NCBI RefSeq assembly: GCF_012912105.1
Contig: NZ_QMEA01000058.1
Span: 1-38,757 of the forward strand
From: Brasilonema sp. UFV-L1
GTDB taxonomy: Bacteria; Cyanobacteriota; Cyanobacteriia; Cyanobacteriales; Nostocaceae
Reading direction: 5' to 3'
DNA length: 38,757 nucleotides
Shown here: in pieces, positions 8,588-16,910 of the stretch
Layout: each line of letters starts with the position of its first letter
Position numbering within the stretch: position 1 is the stretch's first letter
Program-made: the position numbers and the translations under genes
The notes under the pieces: model-generated
The model's database searches: none
Seen by the model: only the letters and a program-made list of their open reading frames with translations
What the model was told of the DNA's origin: nothing

Positions 8588-8746
8588 ATGATGAAATCAG
8601 TCATCACTCATCAGTTATCAGTTTGAAGAAGAATTCAGCAATTCTGAATTCAGTATTCACCAAGGAAGAAATAAAGAATTGAGTTTTTCGACTTCCGACT
8701 TCTGACGACTGACGTCACGACTCCTGACTCCTTCATTGGTCACTGT
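8588..8746. repeat. Degenerate short tandem repeats at the end of pilC
   Basis: Mixed heptad-like units (TCATCAGTTATCAGTTTG, then GACTTC/GACTCC variants, then TCACTGT/TCATTGT). They lie between the convergent pilC and the VanZ-LamG gene and run into the last codons of the latter. Confidence 0.6.
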
Positions 8747-10270
8747 TCACTGTTCATTGTTAAAAGCTGCTTTTCTAAGCACCATCTCAGCTCGCCATCT
8801 CAATACTAGTGTAGTTCCAGCTGTAAATAATATACCAAGTAACACGGTTTTCAGATTGAGACTTTTGCCACTGTCATTTACCAAAATACTTTCGAGCATT
8901 AGAGAAGGTAATAATATGCCGCTAACAAGTAATAACCTATTAAAAGGTAACTTTCTTTTAGCTAGAGTTATCAAGAGTGCTAAGCAAAGCCCAAGAGGGA
9001 TAAAAGTCAGTGCATAGTAAAAAATTTTCTGCTCTTTCGGAACCAATTCCAGGAGATTAAAAGAGTAGGAATTTTGTAATTTATCGACATAAACTTGAAT
9101 AGTCGCCCCAGAATAAGTAATAACTATATGATGGAGATGAGTATCTGCTAAAATACCAGGGATACTTAATTTTGTGTCTGTCCCGTTTGCTCCAGTAATC
9201 GGTGTTCGTATTCGCAAATCTAAGTCACTTCCTTGCTGTCCTAGTGTAAAATTGCGATGAAGAGGATTAGCTGAAAGTGAAATTATGCGTGCTGGTCCAA
9301 TCTGAACTGTATTAGCTGTAGCAATGTTAGTAATGATTGTAAATTGGGAACTTTCACGTATTCTTTTACTCAAGAAGGTGACAGGTTCTGGTGTTGCTAA
9401 CCAGTGCCTGGCATTCAAAGTAACACCTTTTTCATCTTCTACATCTGATGATTGTCCTTGCGACAATAAATCAGGAAGTTGACCATTGTTATCACGATAA
9501 GTTCTTTCACCAGTTAATTGATAAGAAGCTAACAAAGACTTCCCAAGAATCTTACTGTCATTTTTATGATTCAAGATTTGTGAAACTTCATTTTTAGAAA
9601 TAGCTCTATCAGCAATAGAAAGTTCTGAAACATATCCCTGCCAAGGTCTATCACCTGTTTGTTCATTACCAATCAACAGTGGATAATTCAAAGACCAATT
9701 GCTTAGAGTAGTTGTATGTTGCCAAGCAATTGAAATAATAAAGGATATGAGTATGTATCCAATAAAAAATAGTGTTAATTTCTTGATAGAACTCTTGGCT
9801 CTACTATTTTCTATACGCATTAAAGTAGATAGAAAACTTTGTGAGTTCCATAAAGAAAAGCAGAGTAGACCCACCAATCCACCGATGGTATTGTTAAAAA
9901 CATCAGCAGGAGTAGGTGTTCTGGAAGGCAGAAAAACTTGCAGAACTTCAACCGTCAATGATAAACCTGCACTCACAAGTATCACTGTTAGAAATTGACT
10001 TGTCGCTTTCATCCTTGTTCTCTGTAAGAGACTGGTGAAACCGAAACCTAAAGGCGTAAACAACAAAATATTGTTGACTTGGTCTTTAAAAAAGCTTGTA
10101 TTGTCAAAACTGATAACCAGTTCTGCTAGGGAAAAACTCTCTGGAAAGTAGAATTTCAATGGATAAAGTGTAGCTATTAGTACAACTAATATGCTAAAAA
10201 TGACCAGTAAAAAATCTCCGGAAATTACCAATTGGTTATGCAGTAAAGTAAAATTTTTGCGTCTCTTCAT
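8747..10270 (-). CDS. VanZ-family membrane protein with a LamG-like domain
   Basis: A 507-residue membrane protein. The first part resembles VanZ: a membrane segment (LLVIFSILVVLIATLYPL), then DQVNNILLFTPLGFGFTSLL, SLTVEVLQVFLPSRTPTPADV and FNNTIGGLVG, the characteristic VanZ pattern. After another membrane segment (about 170-185) comes a soluble region of about 200 residues with concanavalin/LamG features (WQGYVSELSIADRAIS, FTIITNIATANTVQ, HLHHIVITYSGATIQVYVDK). Three hydrophobic segments close the protein. Family knowledge: VanZ proteins are linked to envelope and glycopeptide phenotypes, and LamG domains bind sugars or proteins; together they suggest a cell-envelope role. The last five codons and the stop come from heptad repeat sequence, so the C-terminus has been re-made by repeat spread. 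The ATG at 10270 is a sensible start. Confidence 0.8.
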   Translation of the reverse strand: MKRRKNFTLLHNQLVISGDFLLVIFSILVVLIATLYPLKFYFPESFSLAELVISFDNTSFFKDQVNNILLFTPLGFGFTSLLQRTRMKATSQFLTVILVSAGLSLTVEVLQVFLPSRTPTPADVFNNTIGGLVGLLCFSLWNSQSFLSTLMRIENSRAKSSIKKLTLFFIGYILISFIISIAWQHTTTLSNWSLNYPLLIGNEQTGDRPWQGYVSELSIADRAISKNEVSQILNHKNDSKILGKSLLASYQLTGERTYRDNNGQLPDLLSQGQSSDVEDEKGVTLNARHWLATPEPVTFLSKRIRESSQFTIITNIATANTVQIGPARIISLSANPLHRNFTLGQQGSDLDLRIRTPITGANGTDTKLSIPGILADTHLHHIVITYSGATIQVYVDKLQNSYSFNLLELVPKEQKIFYYALTFIPLGLCLALLITLAKRKLPFNRLLLVSGILLPSLMLESILVNDSGKSLNLKTVLLGILFTAGTTLVLRWRAEMVLRKAAFNNEQ

Positions 10271-10567
10271 AATGATCCATTTTCTTTGTATTTTAATAAT
10301 AGGTAATTGAACTACTGATTATTAGTATACGGTTAAATACAAGTCATTAACAAAAAGTAAGTGAACGCTTTTCTTCATGTTATTTGTTCGTAAATCTTCG
10401 TGTTGAAAGACTTGTAAATTTTTCATAAAAACGTCATGAAGATAGGCTCTTCTAAAATACATATAGTAAATACATTGGCAAATCAGCTTTTTCCGGATCT
10501 CAAAGTCTCGTCAAGTAATAAATAATACATAGACAACAACTGATACACACTAACTAAGTCTAAAGTT
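10271..10567. promoter_or_regulatory. Divergent AT-rich promoter region
   Basis: About 300 bases between the divergent VanZ-LamG gene (-) and the lysozyme-like gene (+). The region is AT-rich with several possible -10 hexamers (for example TATAGT near 10463). No operator or RNA is recognised. Confidence 0.35.
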
Positions 10568-11374
10568 GTGCTAAGTGTTTTCAATGAAATTCAGTTTATT
10601 GCTGCAAAAACTATGTCTTTTACACTACTGATAATTTGTCAACTACTTTATAAAAATGGCAATTTCCTGAGTCTAAGTTATCACAATAATTTTTTATTAA
10701 TGAGAAATAACTTTAAGTCATCTCAACCTGAGATGGTAGTCGTTATTTCTCCAAAAAAGCAGTCTGATAAAAGCAAGGGAAGTTTCCAAGATATGCTGGA
10801 AGCACTTGGAGTGCGTGAAACAGGACTTTCATCAGGAGATCCAAATCAGTACCGATTTGAAAACCCACTTTCATTTATCGGTAAGTATCAATTTGGGGAA
10901 ATATTGCTGATTCGTCTTGGTTACTATAAAGCCGATGTTTATTATGGACGTGGTGCTAATAAGAATAACTGGCGAGGTAAATGGACAAACAAGAACGGTA
11001 TTGATAGCAAATTAAAATTTCTCAATTCTCCTCATGTCCAAGAAGAAGCGATTCGTGAGGCTTTTGGAGTGTATTGGAAAGATATCAATGATATTCTTAG
11101 TAAGCAAGGTAAGTCTATAAACAATTATCTTAATCAGAAAAAGACCTTTAATGATAGAGGTAAGTCAAGAGCAATAACAATAACCCTTTCTGGTATTCTA
11201 GCAGGGGCACATTTGAGAGGTCCTGATAAAGTCGTAGAGCTTTTACTTAAAGATAAAGTATCTGACGATGAGTTTGGCACTTCTATTGTTGAATATATCG
11301 AGATGTTCGGTGGTTACGACACGACGACAAAAGATTTGTCTAACTTCCAAAGTTCAATAAATAAGCTGGGTTGA
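10568..11374 (+). CDS. Lysozyme/transglycosylase-like protein, function unproven
   Basis: A 268-residue frame starting at GTG 10568. In-frame ATGs at 10613, 10700 and 10733 are alternatives, and none has a clear ribosome-binding site, so the N-terminus is uncertain. Residues 16-30 are hydrophobic and could be a weak signal or anchor. The core has FQDMLEALGVRETG (Glu84), NPLSFIGKYQFGE (105-111) and later ITLSGILAGAHLRGPDKVVE. A Glu near G-x-Y/F-x-x-x-N...GKYQFG and a following LAGAHL-GP helix resemble the goose-type lysozyme/soluble transglycosylase fold of phage-like muramidases. That supports a peptidoglycan-cleaving or former peptidoglycan-binding role, inferred from motifs only. It has no gene partner on its strand. 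Confidence 0.5.
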   Translation: MLSVFNEIQFIAAKTMSFTLLIICQLLYKNGNFLSLSYHNNFLLMRNNFKSSQPEMVVVISPKKQSDKSKGSFQDMLEALGVRETGLSSGDPNQYRFENPLSFIGKYQFGEILLIRLGYYKADVYYGRGANKNNWRGKWTNKNGIDSKLKFLNSPHVQEEAIREAFGVYWKDINDILSKQGKSINNYLNQKKTFNDRGKSRAITITLSGILAGAHLRGPDKVVELLLKDKVSDDEFGTSIVEYIEMFGGYDTTTKDLSNFQSSINKLG

Positions 11375-11419
11375 AAAATAAAACCCAGCTGACAAAATAT
11401 AAATCATTAAATGAAATAA

Positions 11420-12448
11420 TTACCTCACAAACTGAGGCATAATTTCAGCAGCAGTGAATAATCCATAGATACCTTGCTGATGCAATTTAATGCCAGCTTT
11501 AAGATAGCCAAAGGCAGGTCCACAGACGTTTGCTGCCATACTGGTTTCATCTCCTAATGTGAAGGTATGAGTGGAAATTTTACCTTCAAAGGTGCGACCA
11601 GTGATTTTAACGTTGGTGCTAATGGGCTTTTTAGGGTTACGTGTATCAACGATACCACCAACGCTCACGCGATCGCGCCCGACAATGCCTGCTAACTCTA
11701 GCATCACATCATCAGCGTGTTCCATGTTCTCTAAAGTCAGCACGCCATTGGTTTTATCAAGCAGTGCTTCTACTTCCTCATCCGTCATTGCCTTAGCAGT
11801 TTCCACGTCATAACCTGGCATATGGGCAATATCTTCGCGGATAGTGGCGCGGTAAGCTTCCCAGTTAGCTATTCCTACCCCAAAGACAATTTTGACTTGA
11901 TGAATTTCGGCGTAGCTTTGGGCCGCTAATGCTGCTGCTGCTGTTAAGAGTCCTGGTGTCGCCCCACATCCTGTCATGTAGGTAATTCCTGCTGCTTGCA
12001 GTTCTTCTTTCATCGCCAGCAGTTGTTCCACAGCACTAGTGCGCTTAATTGCATCCACTAGGACTCCGCGCCAACCAGATTTGATAAATTGCCTCGCGAC
12101 AGAGGCGATGAAATCATTGGGTAGGTTTGGTAACGCCAAAAAATATCCATCTACAGGATAAGATTTTTCTATTAAATCCTCTACACTACGATTTGTTAAA
12201 GTTCCGAGGGGTTCTAAATAACCCACTGAACCTTGAGATTGATAAGTTGCAATGCATTCTTGAGCATTTAAACCATCAGCAGCATAGGCGTAGCCTTGTT
12301 TGTCTGCTGCTGCGACTAAAAGCATTTCACGTTTTGGGGCGAGTACTTTAGCAGCTGCTTGCCCCAGTCCGCCAAAGCCCAGCACTCCTGTGCGCATCGC
12401 TTTGGAAAGATGAGTAGAACCTGTCACTTGCTCTGCATTCATGGTCAA
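11420..12448 (-). CDS. Saccharopine dehydrogenase-like oxidoreductase
   Basis: A 342-residue protein with an N-terminal Rossmann fold: [18 protein letters not shown] (GxGGxG NAD(P)-binding loop, about residues 23-32) and [11 protein letters not shown]. Later come [19 protein letters not shown] and [22 protein letters not shown]. Cyanobacterial homologues are generally named saccharopine-dehydrogenase-like, but lysine metabolism is not established for them; the real substrate is unknown. It is divergent from the DUF2997-Ycf35-ferredoxin operon, from which 467 bases separate it. The ATG at 12448 and one two codons in (MNAEQ) are both possible; a third in-frame Met (MRTGVLG) lies right at the Rossmann strand. 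Confidence 0.8.
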   Translation of the reverse strand: MTMNAEQVTGSTHLSKAMRTGVLGFGGLGQAAAKVLAPKREMLLVAAADKQGYAYAADGLNAQECIATYQSQGSVGYLEPLGTLTNRSVEDLIEKSYPVDGYFLALPNLPNDFIASVARQFIKSGWRGVLVDAIKRTSAVEQLLAMKEELQAAGITYMTGCGATPGLLTAAAALAAQSYAEIHQVKIVFGVGIANWEAYRATIREDIAHMPGYDVETAKAMTDEEVEALLDKTNGVLTLENMEHADDVMLELAGIVGRDRVSVGGIVDTRNPKKPISTNVKITGRTFEGKISTHTFTLGDETSMAANVCGPAFGYLKAGIKLHQQGIYGLFTAAEIMPQFVR

Positions 12449-12915
12449 CTTTTGAGAGTTAAATAAGAGCGTGAAGTACCGTTAGCAGTCCTTGTTTGGG
12501 ATTTCTTGCTACTGAGTACACACCCATAGCTGATCATACACTTTGGCTAGTTTTATAGCTGAGAATTAGATGATTTTCGATAATAATGATAAAGTTTTTC
12601 AAAAATTATCGCTATTTATACACCTCTTTCTACTGCTAATGCCCGTTTTTAGGCATTTCCCCACTGAAATGACAAGTTGAATTTTTAGCTTGACTAAATA
12701 GATAAGATTAAGGGAAACTTACAAATAACGAATGTAAGAACTAATAAGAATAATAACTTTTGTTAAGTTTCTGAGATATATATTTTGAGAGATGGAACAT
12801 TAATTAACAAATGGCAAATTTGTAGCTAAGGAAAAATTCTGTATCAAATGGCTACATTTATAGTCAATTGCTACAGCACTACTGTCCAAGCCTAGTATTT
12901 TGGTTGGCAAGAAGC
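12449..12915. promoter_or_regulatory. Divergent promoter region
   Basis: 467 AT-rich bases between two divergent transcription units. No gene, RNA or strong dyad is recognised. The long AT-rich run at 12590-12800 is a likely home for both promoters. Confidence 0.35.
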
Positions 12916-13125
12916 ATGGAGACTTTAGAGTTCGTAATTTATCCAGACGGTCGGGTACAAGAAAAAGTCACTGGCATTGTGGGTGCTTCGTGTGCTGAAG
13001 TTACAGCAGCGATAGAAGCACAGCTAGGACATGTACTAACGCACGAGCCAACCTCAGAATACTTTGCTACCAAGGTCCAGCAATCGGGTGTGGTGAATAC
13101 GCAAACCACTTTCAGCGATTGGTAA
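12916..13125 (+). CDS. DUF2997 small protein
   Basis: A 69-residue protein beginning METLEFVIYPDGRVQEKVTG, followed by GASCAEVTAAIEAQLG, the signature of DUF2997, a small cyanobacterial/plastid-lineage family. Its function is not established. It is the first gene of a three-gene cluster with Ycf35 (36 bases on) and a [4Fe-4S] ferredoxin, an arrangement repeated in other cyanobacteria, so a shared role in photosynthetic redox or assembly is a reasonable inference. The open frame extends upstream to a TTG at 12868, but the ATG at 12916 fits the family start. Confidence 0.85.
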   Translation: METLEFVIYPDGRVQEKVTGIVGASCAEVTAAIEAQLGHVLTHEPTSEYFATKVQQSGVVNTQTTFSDW

Positions 13126-13161
13126 GTTTTCAAACATACTTTAGTTTCATTCACAACCACC

Positions 13162-13548
13162 ATGTCACACTTTAGCCAAATTAAAACCCAAATCCGTAAC
13201 ATTGATTCCTTGAAAGATGCACTGAGCGATTTAGGTGTAGACTGGAAGCAAGGTTCACGTGAAGTACGTGGTTATCGCGGTCAAACCCATAATGCCGAAG
13301 TCACCATTGAGCAAGAAAATGGTTACGATATCGGGTTTAGATGGAATGGCAAAGAATACGAATTGGTTGCTGACTTACAATATTGGCAACAAAATTTATC
13401 AGTTGAAGGTTTTTTACGCCAAGTGACACAGCGATACGCATACCATACAGTCGTTAAAGAAACTGCTCGTGTTGGATTTCAAGTTGCTGAACAACAAAAA
13501 AATGAAGATGGTTCCATTCGCTTAGTCGTACAGCGCTGGAGTGCGTAA
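13162..13548 (+). CDS. ycf35: Ycf35 (DUF1257)
   Basis: A 128-residue protein starting MSHFSQIKTQIRNIDSLKDA and containing LGVDWKQ, VRGYRGQT, FRWNGKEYELVADLQYW and GFLRQVTQRYAYH, which are diagnostic of Ycf35. Family knowledge: Ycf35 is encoded in cyanobacteria and in some algal chloroplast genomes, and its precise molecular role is unsettled. Its stop codon overlaps the next start by one base (TAATG), so translation is coupled to the ferredoxin. The tight coupling suggests that Ycf35 and the ferredoxin work together. Confidence 0.93.
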   Translation: MSHFSQIKTQIRNIDSLKDALSDLGVDWKQGSREVRGYRGQTHNAEVTIEQENGYDIGFRWNGKEYELVADLQYWQQNLSVEGFLRQVTQRYAYHTVVKETARVGFQVAEQQKNEDGSIRLVVQRWSA

Positions 13549-14009
13549 TGTCTGATTTTTTGCCGTCGCCGGAAGAAAGGGAAGATGATCGTTCAGGTTT
13601 TGAACCAGAATTGGGCGGTTTTTTACGAGACGCCCCAGAACGTTCTGGTTTAGAACCGGAACTGGGAGGAGTTTTGCGGCAAAAAGGTGTTTATGTTGAC
13701 GAAATTACCTGTATTGGCTGCAAACACTGTGCCCACGTTGCCCGTAATACGTTTTATATTGAACCAGATTACGGGCGATCGCGTGTGATTCGTCAAGATG
13801 CCGATCCAGAGGAAGTTATTCAAGAGGCAATTGACACTTGTCCTGTTGATTGCATCCACTGGGTTAATTACACCAAATTGAAAAATTTAGAACAAGAGCG
13901 CAAATATCAGGTCATACCCTTGATTGGATACCCTGTAGAAGGAGCAGTGACGACTGCTGAACGGCGACGCAAAAAGCAAAAACTGACCCGTAAAAAATCC
14001 CGTTATTAA
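13548..14009 (+). CDS. [4Fe-4S] ferredoxin coupled to Ycf35
   Basis: A 153-residue protein with one ferredoxin domain: Cys55-x2-Cys58-x2-Cys61 (CIGCKHC) and the distal CPVDC (Cys98, Cys102). Three proximal Cys plus Cys98 can bind one [4Fe-4S] cluster; Cys102 is extra. The N-terminus (about 1-50) is acidic and contains a tandem repeat of RSG[FL]EPELGG[FV]LR at residues 15-27 and 32-44. The C-terminal 30 residues are highly basic (ERRRKKQKLTRKKSRY). The domain resembles the ferredoxin module also found fused to DnaJ in plastid proteins, and the extensions suggest protein or membrane docking. It overlaps ycf35 by one base; the electron-transfer partner is unknown. Confidence 0.9.
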   Translation: MSDFLPSPEEREDDRSGFEPELGGFLRDAPERSGLEPELGGVLRQKGVYVDEITCIGCKHCAHVARNTFYIEPDYGRSRVIRQDADPEEVIQEAIDTCPVDCIHWVNYTKLKNLEQERKYQVIPLIGYPVEGAVTTAERRRKKQKLTRKKSRY

Positions 14010-14105
14010 ACTCAAGTTAGTTTCAAGTTAGTTTCACGTTATTTTGCAGGGCTGGTGGAGGACTAGTTTGATGAGTCCTCCTATTCTTTCATTATTGATC
14101 TGGTG

Positions 14106-15842
14106 TTATTGATCTGGAAAGGTCTGCACCTTGCCATCAGGACTAAAAACAGCTCGGATTCTTGAAGCTTGTCCATTTCTATTGGGAGAAACAAAAGGTT
14201 CACCAATTAAAGGCAAGCCCGTGCGGTCAACATAATCTCTCGCAGCTTTTCCTAAGGGTAGAATTCGCTCAATTTTGCCGTCAATACCCACTACTAGACT
14301 ATATTCAATGCTTTGGCTCAACCCTGAAGGTGGTTGCCAGCGTTTTTTCAATACATCTCGGGCTTCTGACACTTGAACTGTATCAAACAGTGTATCATTA
14401 CCACGACCCGTATTAGTCGTCGCAACTTCTGTGGAAAGATTTGCCCTACTTCTTCGAGCTTCCCGCAATCTAGAAATTAATGCATCCGTACCAACACTTC
14501 GTTCAGGAGTGCCTGGCTGTGAATAAACTGGTTCACGGCTACTGCTTGCGGTGGGTTCGGGTAAGGTTGCTGGTGCTGACGAAGCTGTTAAGTCATTTGG
14601 AGTGTTATTTGTGCTCGGTAAATTATTAAGTGTAGTATTGGTATTGGTATTCTTTTCAATTGATGTAGAAGAAGACTGACTCTTTGGCATTAATGGCTTT
14701 AATGCCGCAGCGTTGGGTTGTGGTTTGGGTTGAAGAGCAATTTGTTGCTCTGGTACTGTGTTTGATGGGGAAGTTGAGAGGGTTGGAATTTTTGTTGTTC
14801 CAGGGATATTCAGGGTAGTTCCTAAAGGTGGTAATGGTGCTTGAGAGACTCCTCCAAGAGTAGGAGATGTTTTGGGCACAGGCACAGAAGAAAGTGTGGA
14901 TTTGGCAGATGTTTGAGGCGTCGCAGGTACACTCGGCAACGATGGTGTAGCAGGTAGACTCGGCAACGATTGAGTTATCGGTGGAGAAACCTTGGAAGTG
15001 GGTACAGATGAAGTCGAACCCACAGGTGGAAGTGGCGGGAAACTATTTGAGGGAGCGAATGTAGGTAGAGCCGTTGGTGTGGATAAAGGCTGTGCAGGCG
15101 AGGGTTCTAGAGCAATCTTTTGTTCTGGCGAAGTTTGTTTTCTTGCTCTGGCTGCCTCTTGTTGTCTGACACGGTTAGCATATTGCCAAGTGACTGGTGC
15201 TAAACCCACGGCTATCACGAGAACAGCTGCAACAGGTGCCCAAGCAGGTACTCCTCTTCTTGCAGAACGAGGCGTCGTATCTGGTAACGCCATAACATCA
15301 GCAGAATATTCATCCAGAGCTGTTGCTAAATCAAATAATTGCAGCAAACTCAGTTGAATAACATTACCAGATACTGGGTTTGCTAAAGAACCAAGATACA
15401 GATTGTGAGTTAAGTGATTGCTAGGTTTGATTTGTATATCTGCGTGTGGTGTGCGGGTAAAGGAGTTTATCGTTTGAGTTTCTTGTGAAGGGAAGTTGTT
15501 AAAATTAACCAGTTCAGTCTCATCAGATACTACGTCTACATCCTCTGTTCGTGAGAAACTTGCCCCTGAGAAATTTGCCCAAAAGCTTTCAGGAGACATT
15601 TGCATGAATTCTTGGACGTAGCCTGTCACCACTGCACACAAAGTCTCCAGCTGGTCGCTGTCACCTCTAATTGCGATTCTTTTTTCCTCTGGCAATCGCG
15701 GATCATCAAAGCGAAGCTCAAACTGTAGCTGCTTCAAAACAGATTTATTTGTCCACTGAGACAAAGCTGAGCTTTGCGCTAAGACTTCTAGCGTGCAGGT
15801 GGGCGGTGTATACCGACGGATCACAGAATTTGATACAGGCAT
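14106..15842 (-). CDS. DUF4335 protein with a long Pro/Ser-rich linker
   Basis: A 578-residue protein from the ATG at 15840-15842 (MPVSNSVIRRYTPPTCTLEV). The N-terminal 200 residues carry the DUF4335 features, including LRFDDPRLPEEKR and GSLANPVSGNVIQLSLLQLFDLATALDEY. A single membrane segment (VPAWAPVAAVLVIAVGLAPV) is followed by about 230 residues rich in Pro, Ser and Thr with SLPS-P-type repeats. A conserved C-terminal domain (RDVLKKRWQPPSGLSQSIEYSLVVG ... GKVQTFPDQ) ends the protein. The shape suggests an inner-membrane protein with its C-terminal domain across the periplasm, TonB-like in layout but not recognised as TonB. It follows the DUF3038 gene; the two are neighbours in many cyanobacteria. 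Function unknown. Confidence 0.85.
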   Translation of the reverse strand: MPVSNSVIRRYTPPTCTLEVLAQSSALSQWTNKSVLKQLQFELRFDDPRLPEEKRIAIRGDSDQLETLCAVVTGYVQEFMQMSPESFWANFSGASFSRTEDVDVVSDETELVNFNNFPSQETQTINSFTRTPHADIQIKPSNHLTHNLYLGSLANPVSGNVIQLSLLQLFDLATALDEYSADVMALPDTTPRSARRGVPAWAPVAAVLVIAVGLAPVTWQYANRVRQQEAARARKQTSPEQKIALEPSPAQPLSTPTALPTFAPSNSFPPLPPVGSTSSVPTSKVSPPITQSLPSLPATPSLPSVPATPQTSAKSTLSSVPVPKTSPTLGGVSQAPLPPLGTTLNIPGTTKIPTLSTSPSNTVPEQQIALQPKPQPNAAALKPLMPKSQSSSTSIEKNTNTNTTLNNLPSTNNTPNDLTASSAPATLPEPTASSSREPVYSQPGTPERSVGTDALISRLREARRSRANLSTEVATTNTGRGNDTLFDTVQVSEARDVLKKRWQPPSGLSQSIEYSLVVGIDGKIERILPLGKAARDYVDRTGLPLIGEPFVSPNRNGQASRIRAVFSPDGKVQTFPDQ

Positions 15843-15908
15843 GGCAGAAACTGCGAGCAGAATATTTTTAATTTTTGATTTTTGATCAGAGAATCTCAAA
15901 TCTCAAAT

Positions 15909-16514
15909 CTAGAATTTGGTTGAACGGTCGATAAGTGCTAGCCACAGACGGCGATGTCCACCAGGTCCACTGTAAAAAAGTACATCTATCAGCAGTTTCA
16001 GTGCGAGGTGGGTTAGTTCATCAGTGGAGATTGTTGTGTCTTCCTCCATCCGCTCTTGGTAAGTGTTGCAGAAAGCATCAATATAATCTCCAAGCAAAGC
16101 AGCCTGATGAGGTTCGCGGTTGTTTTCCGCCATTTGTTCTAAAAGCCCAACAGCACGGCGAATTAACTCTTGGTGCTGTTTAGCAAGGTAACAAATAATT
16201 AAAACAAGCGCTCTAGCTTCCTCCACATCTAGTTTTTTTCGTCCTCCTTGACCTTTACGTAGCGGATTGGATTGGCGCAGTCGCCATAACGCTACACGGT
16301 CTGGCACTCTTGACTCTAGATTCAGATTAACTGCCGCTTGTAGCATTGCCTCGGAGCCAATGCCAGTCAAAGTTTCTAACGCTAACAGCACTAAGTCCAG
16401 CTGAGTCTTAATATTGTCCCAATGAACTGAGTTTGGGGCTGGAAGCTTGATTAAATCCTCCCACTGAGAAGTTGGAGCGGGTGAATCGGCGGCAGAGTGC
16501 ATAACTTTTAGCAT
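15909..16514 (-). CDS. DUF3038 protein
   Basis: A 201-residue soluble, mainly helical protein with the DUF3038 pattern: LDLVLLALETLTGIGSEAML, VPDRVALWRLRQSNPLRK and LLIDVLFYSGPGGHRRLWLAL. It lies 66 bases upstream of the DUF4335 gene on the same strand, so the two probably form an operon. Function is not known. The start could be the ATG at 16514 or the one at 16502 (MHSAAD). No catalytic motif is seen. Confidence 0.85.
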   Translation of the reverse strand: MLKVMHSAADSPAPTSQWEDLIKLPAPNSVHWDNIKTQLDLVLLALETLTGIGSEAMLQAAVNLNLESRVPDRVALWRLRQSNPLRKGQGGRKKLDVEEARALVLIICYLAKQHQELIRRAVGLLEQMAENNREPHQAALLGDYIDAFCNTYQERMEEDTTISTDELTHLALKLLIDVLFYSGPGGHRRLWLALIDRSTKF

Positions 16515-16910
16515 AGGTGATCAGGCTAGTAGGAGCGGTTGCTGTTACCCATTTTGAAACCAGACTCTTAAGGGTTAAGATTGGTTTCCCATCACTATTA
16601 GCCGAAGCCGAGAGCTACGGCTTCTATTACTTTGGTCAACAGCAAAGGTGTTTGTTTTAAACTCTATGACAAAAAACTATTTTGAAAAAAGTATAGGCTT
16701 TATCAATTGTGCTTTATCTGCTAAACACAAATAGCTTTTTTTATTTTTTAGTAACAATAAACATTAGTACATAAATAATTGCCGGTAGCCAATTGCTACT
16801 TAATAGTAGCGCAATTGTTTACAAGCCATTCTCTTAGTTATACTTGTGACTTTCATAAAAACCCGGATTTTTTCAAAAACCGGGTTTGCGGTCCTCTATT
16901 GTTTGACGTT
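16515..16910. other. Intergenic region between mutS2 and DUF3038
   Basis: About 395 AT-rich bases. It contains the mutS2 terminator hairpin at its right end and presumably the DUF3038 promoter at its left end. No other feature is seen. Confidence 0.4.
16859..16887 (-). terminator. Terminator-like hairpin after mutS2
   Basis: AAACCCGG (16859-16866) and CCGGGTTT (16880-16887) form an 8-bp stem. Read on the reverse strand the stem continues into TTTT-rich sequence, as expected for a factor-independent terminator of mutS2, whose stop lies about 24 bases upstream. Confidence 0.75.
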
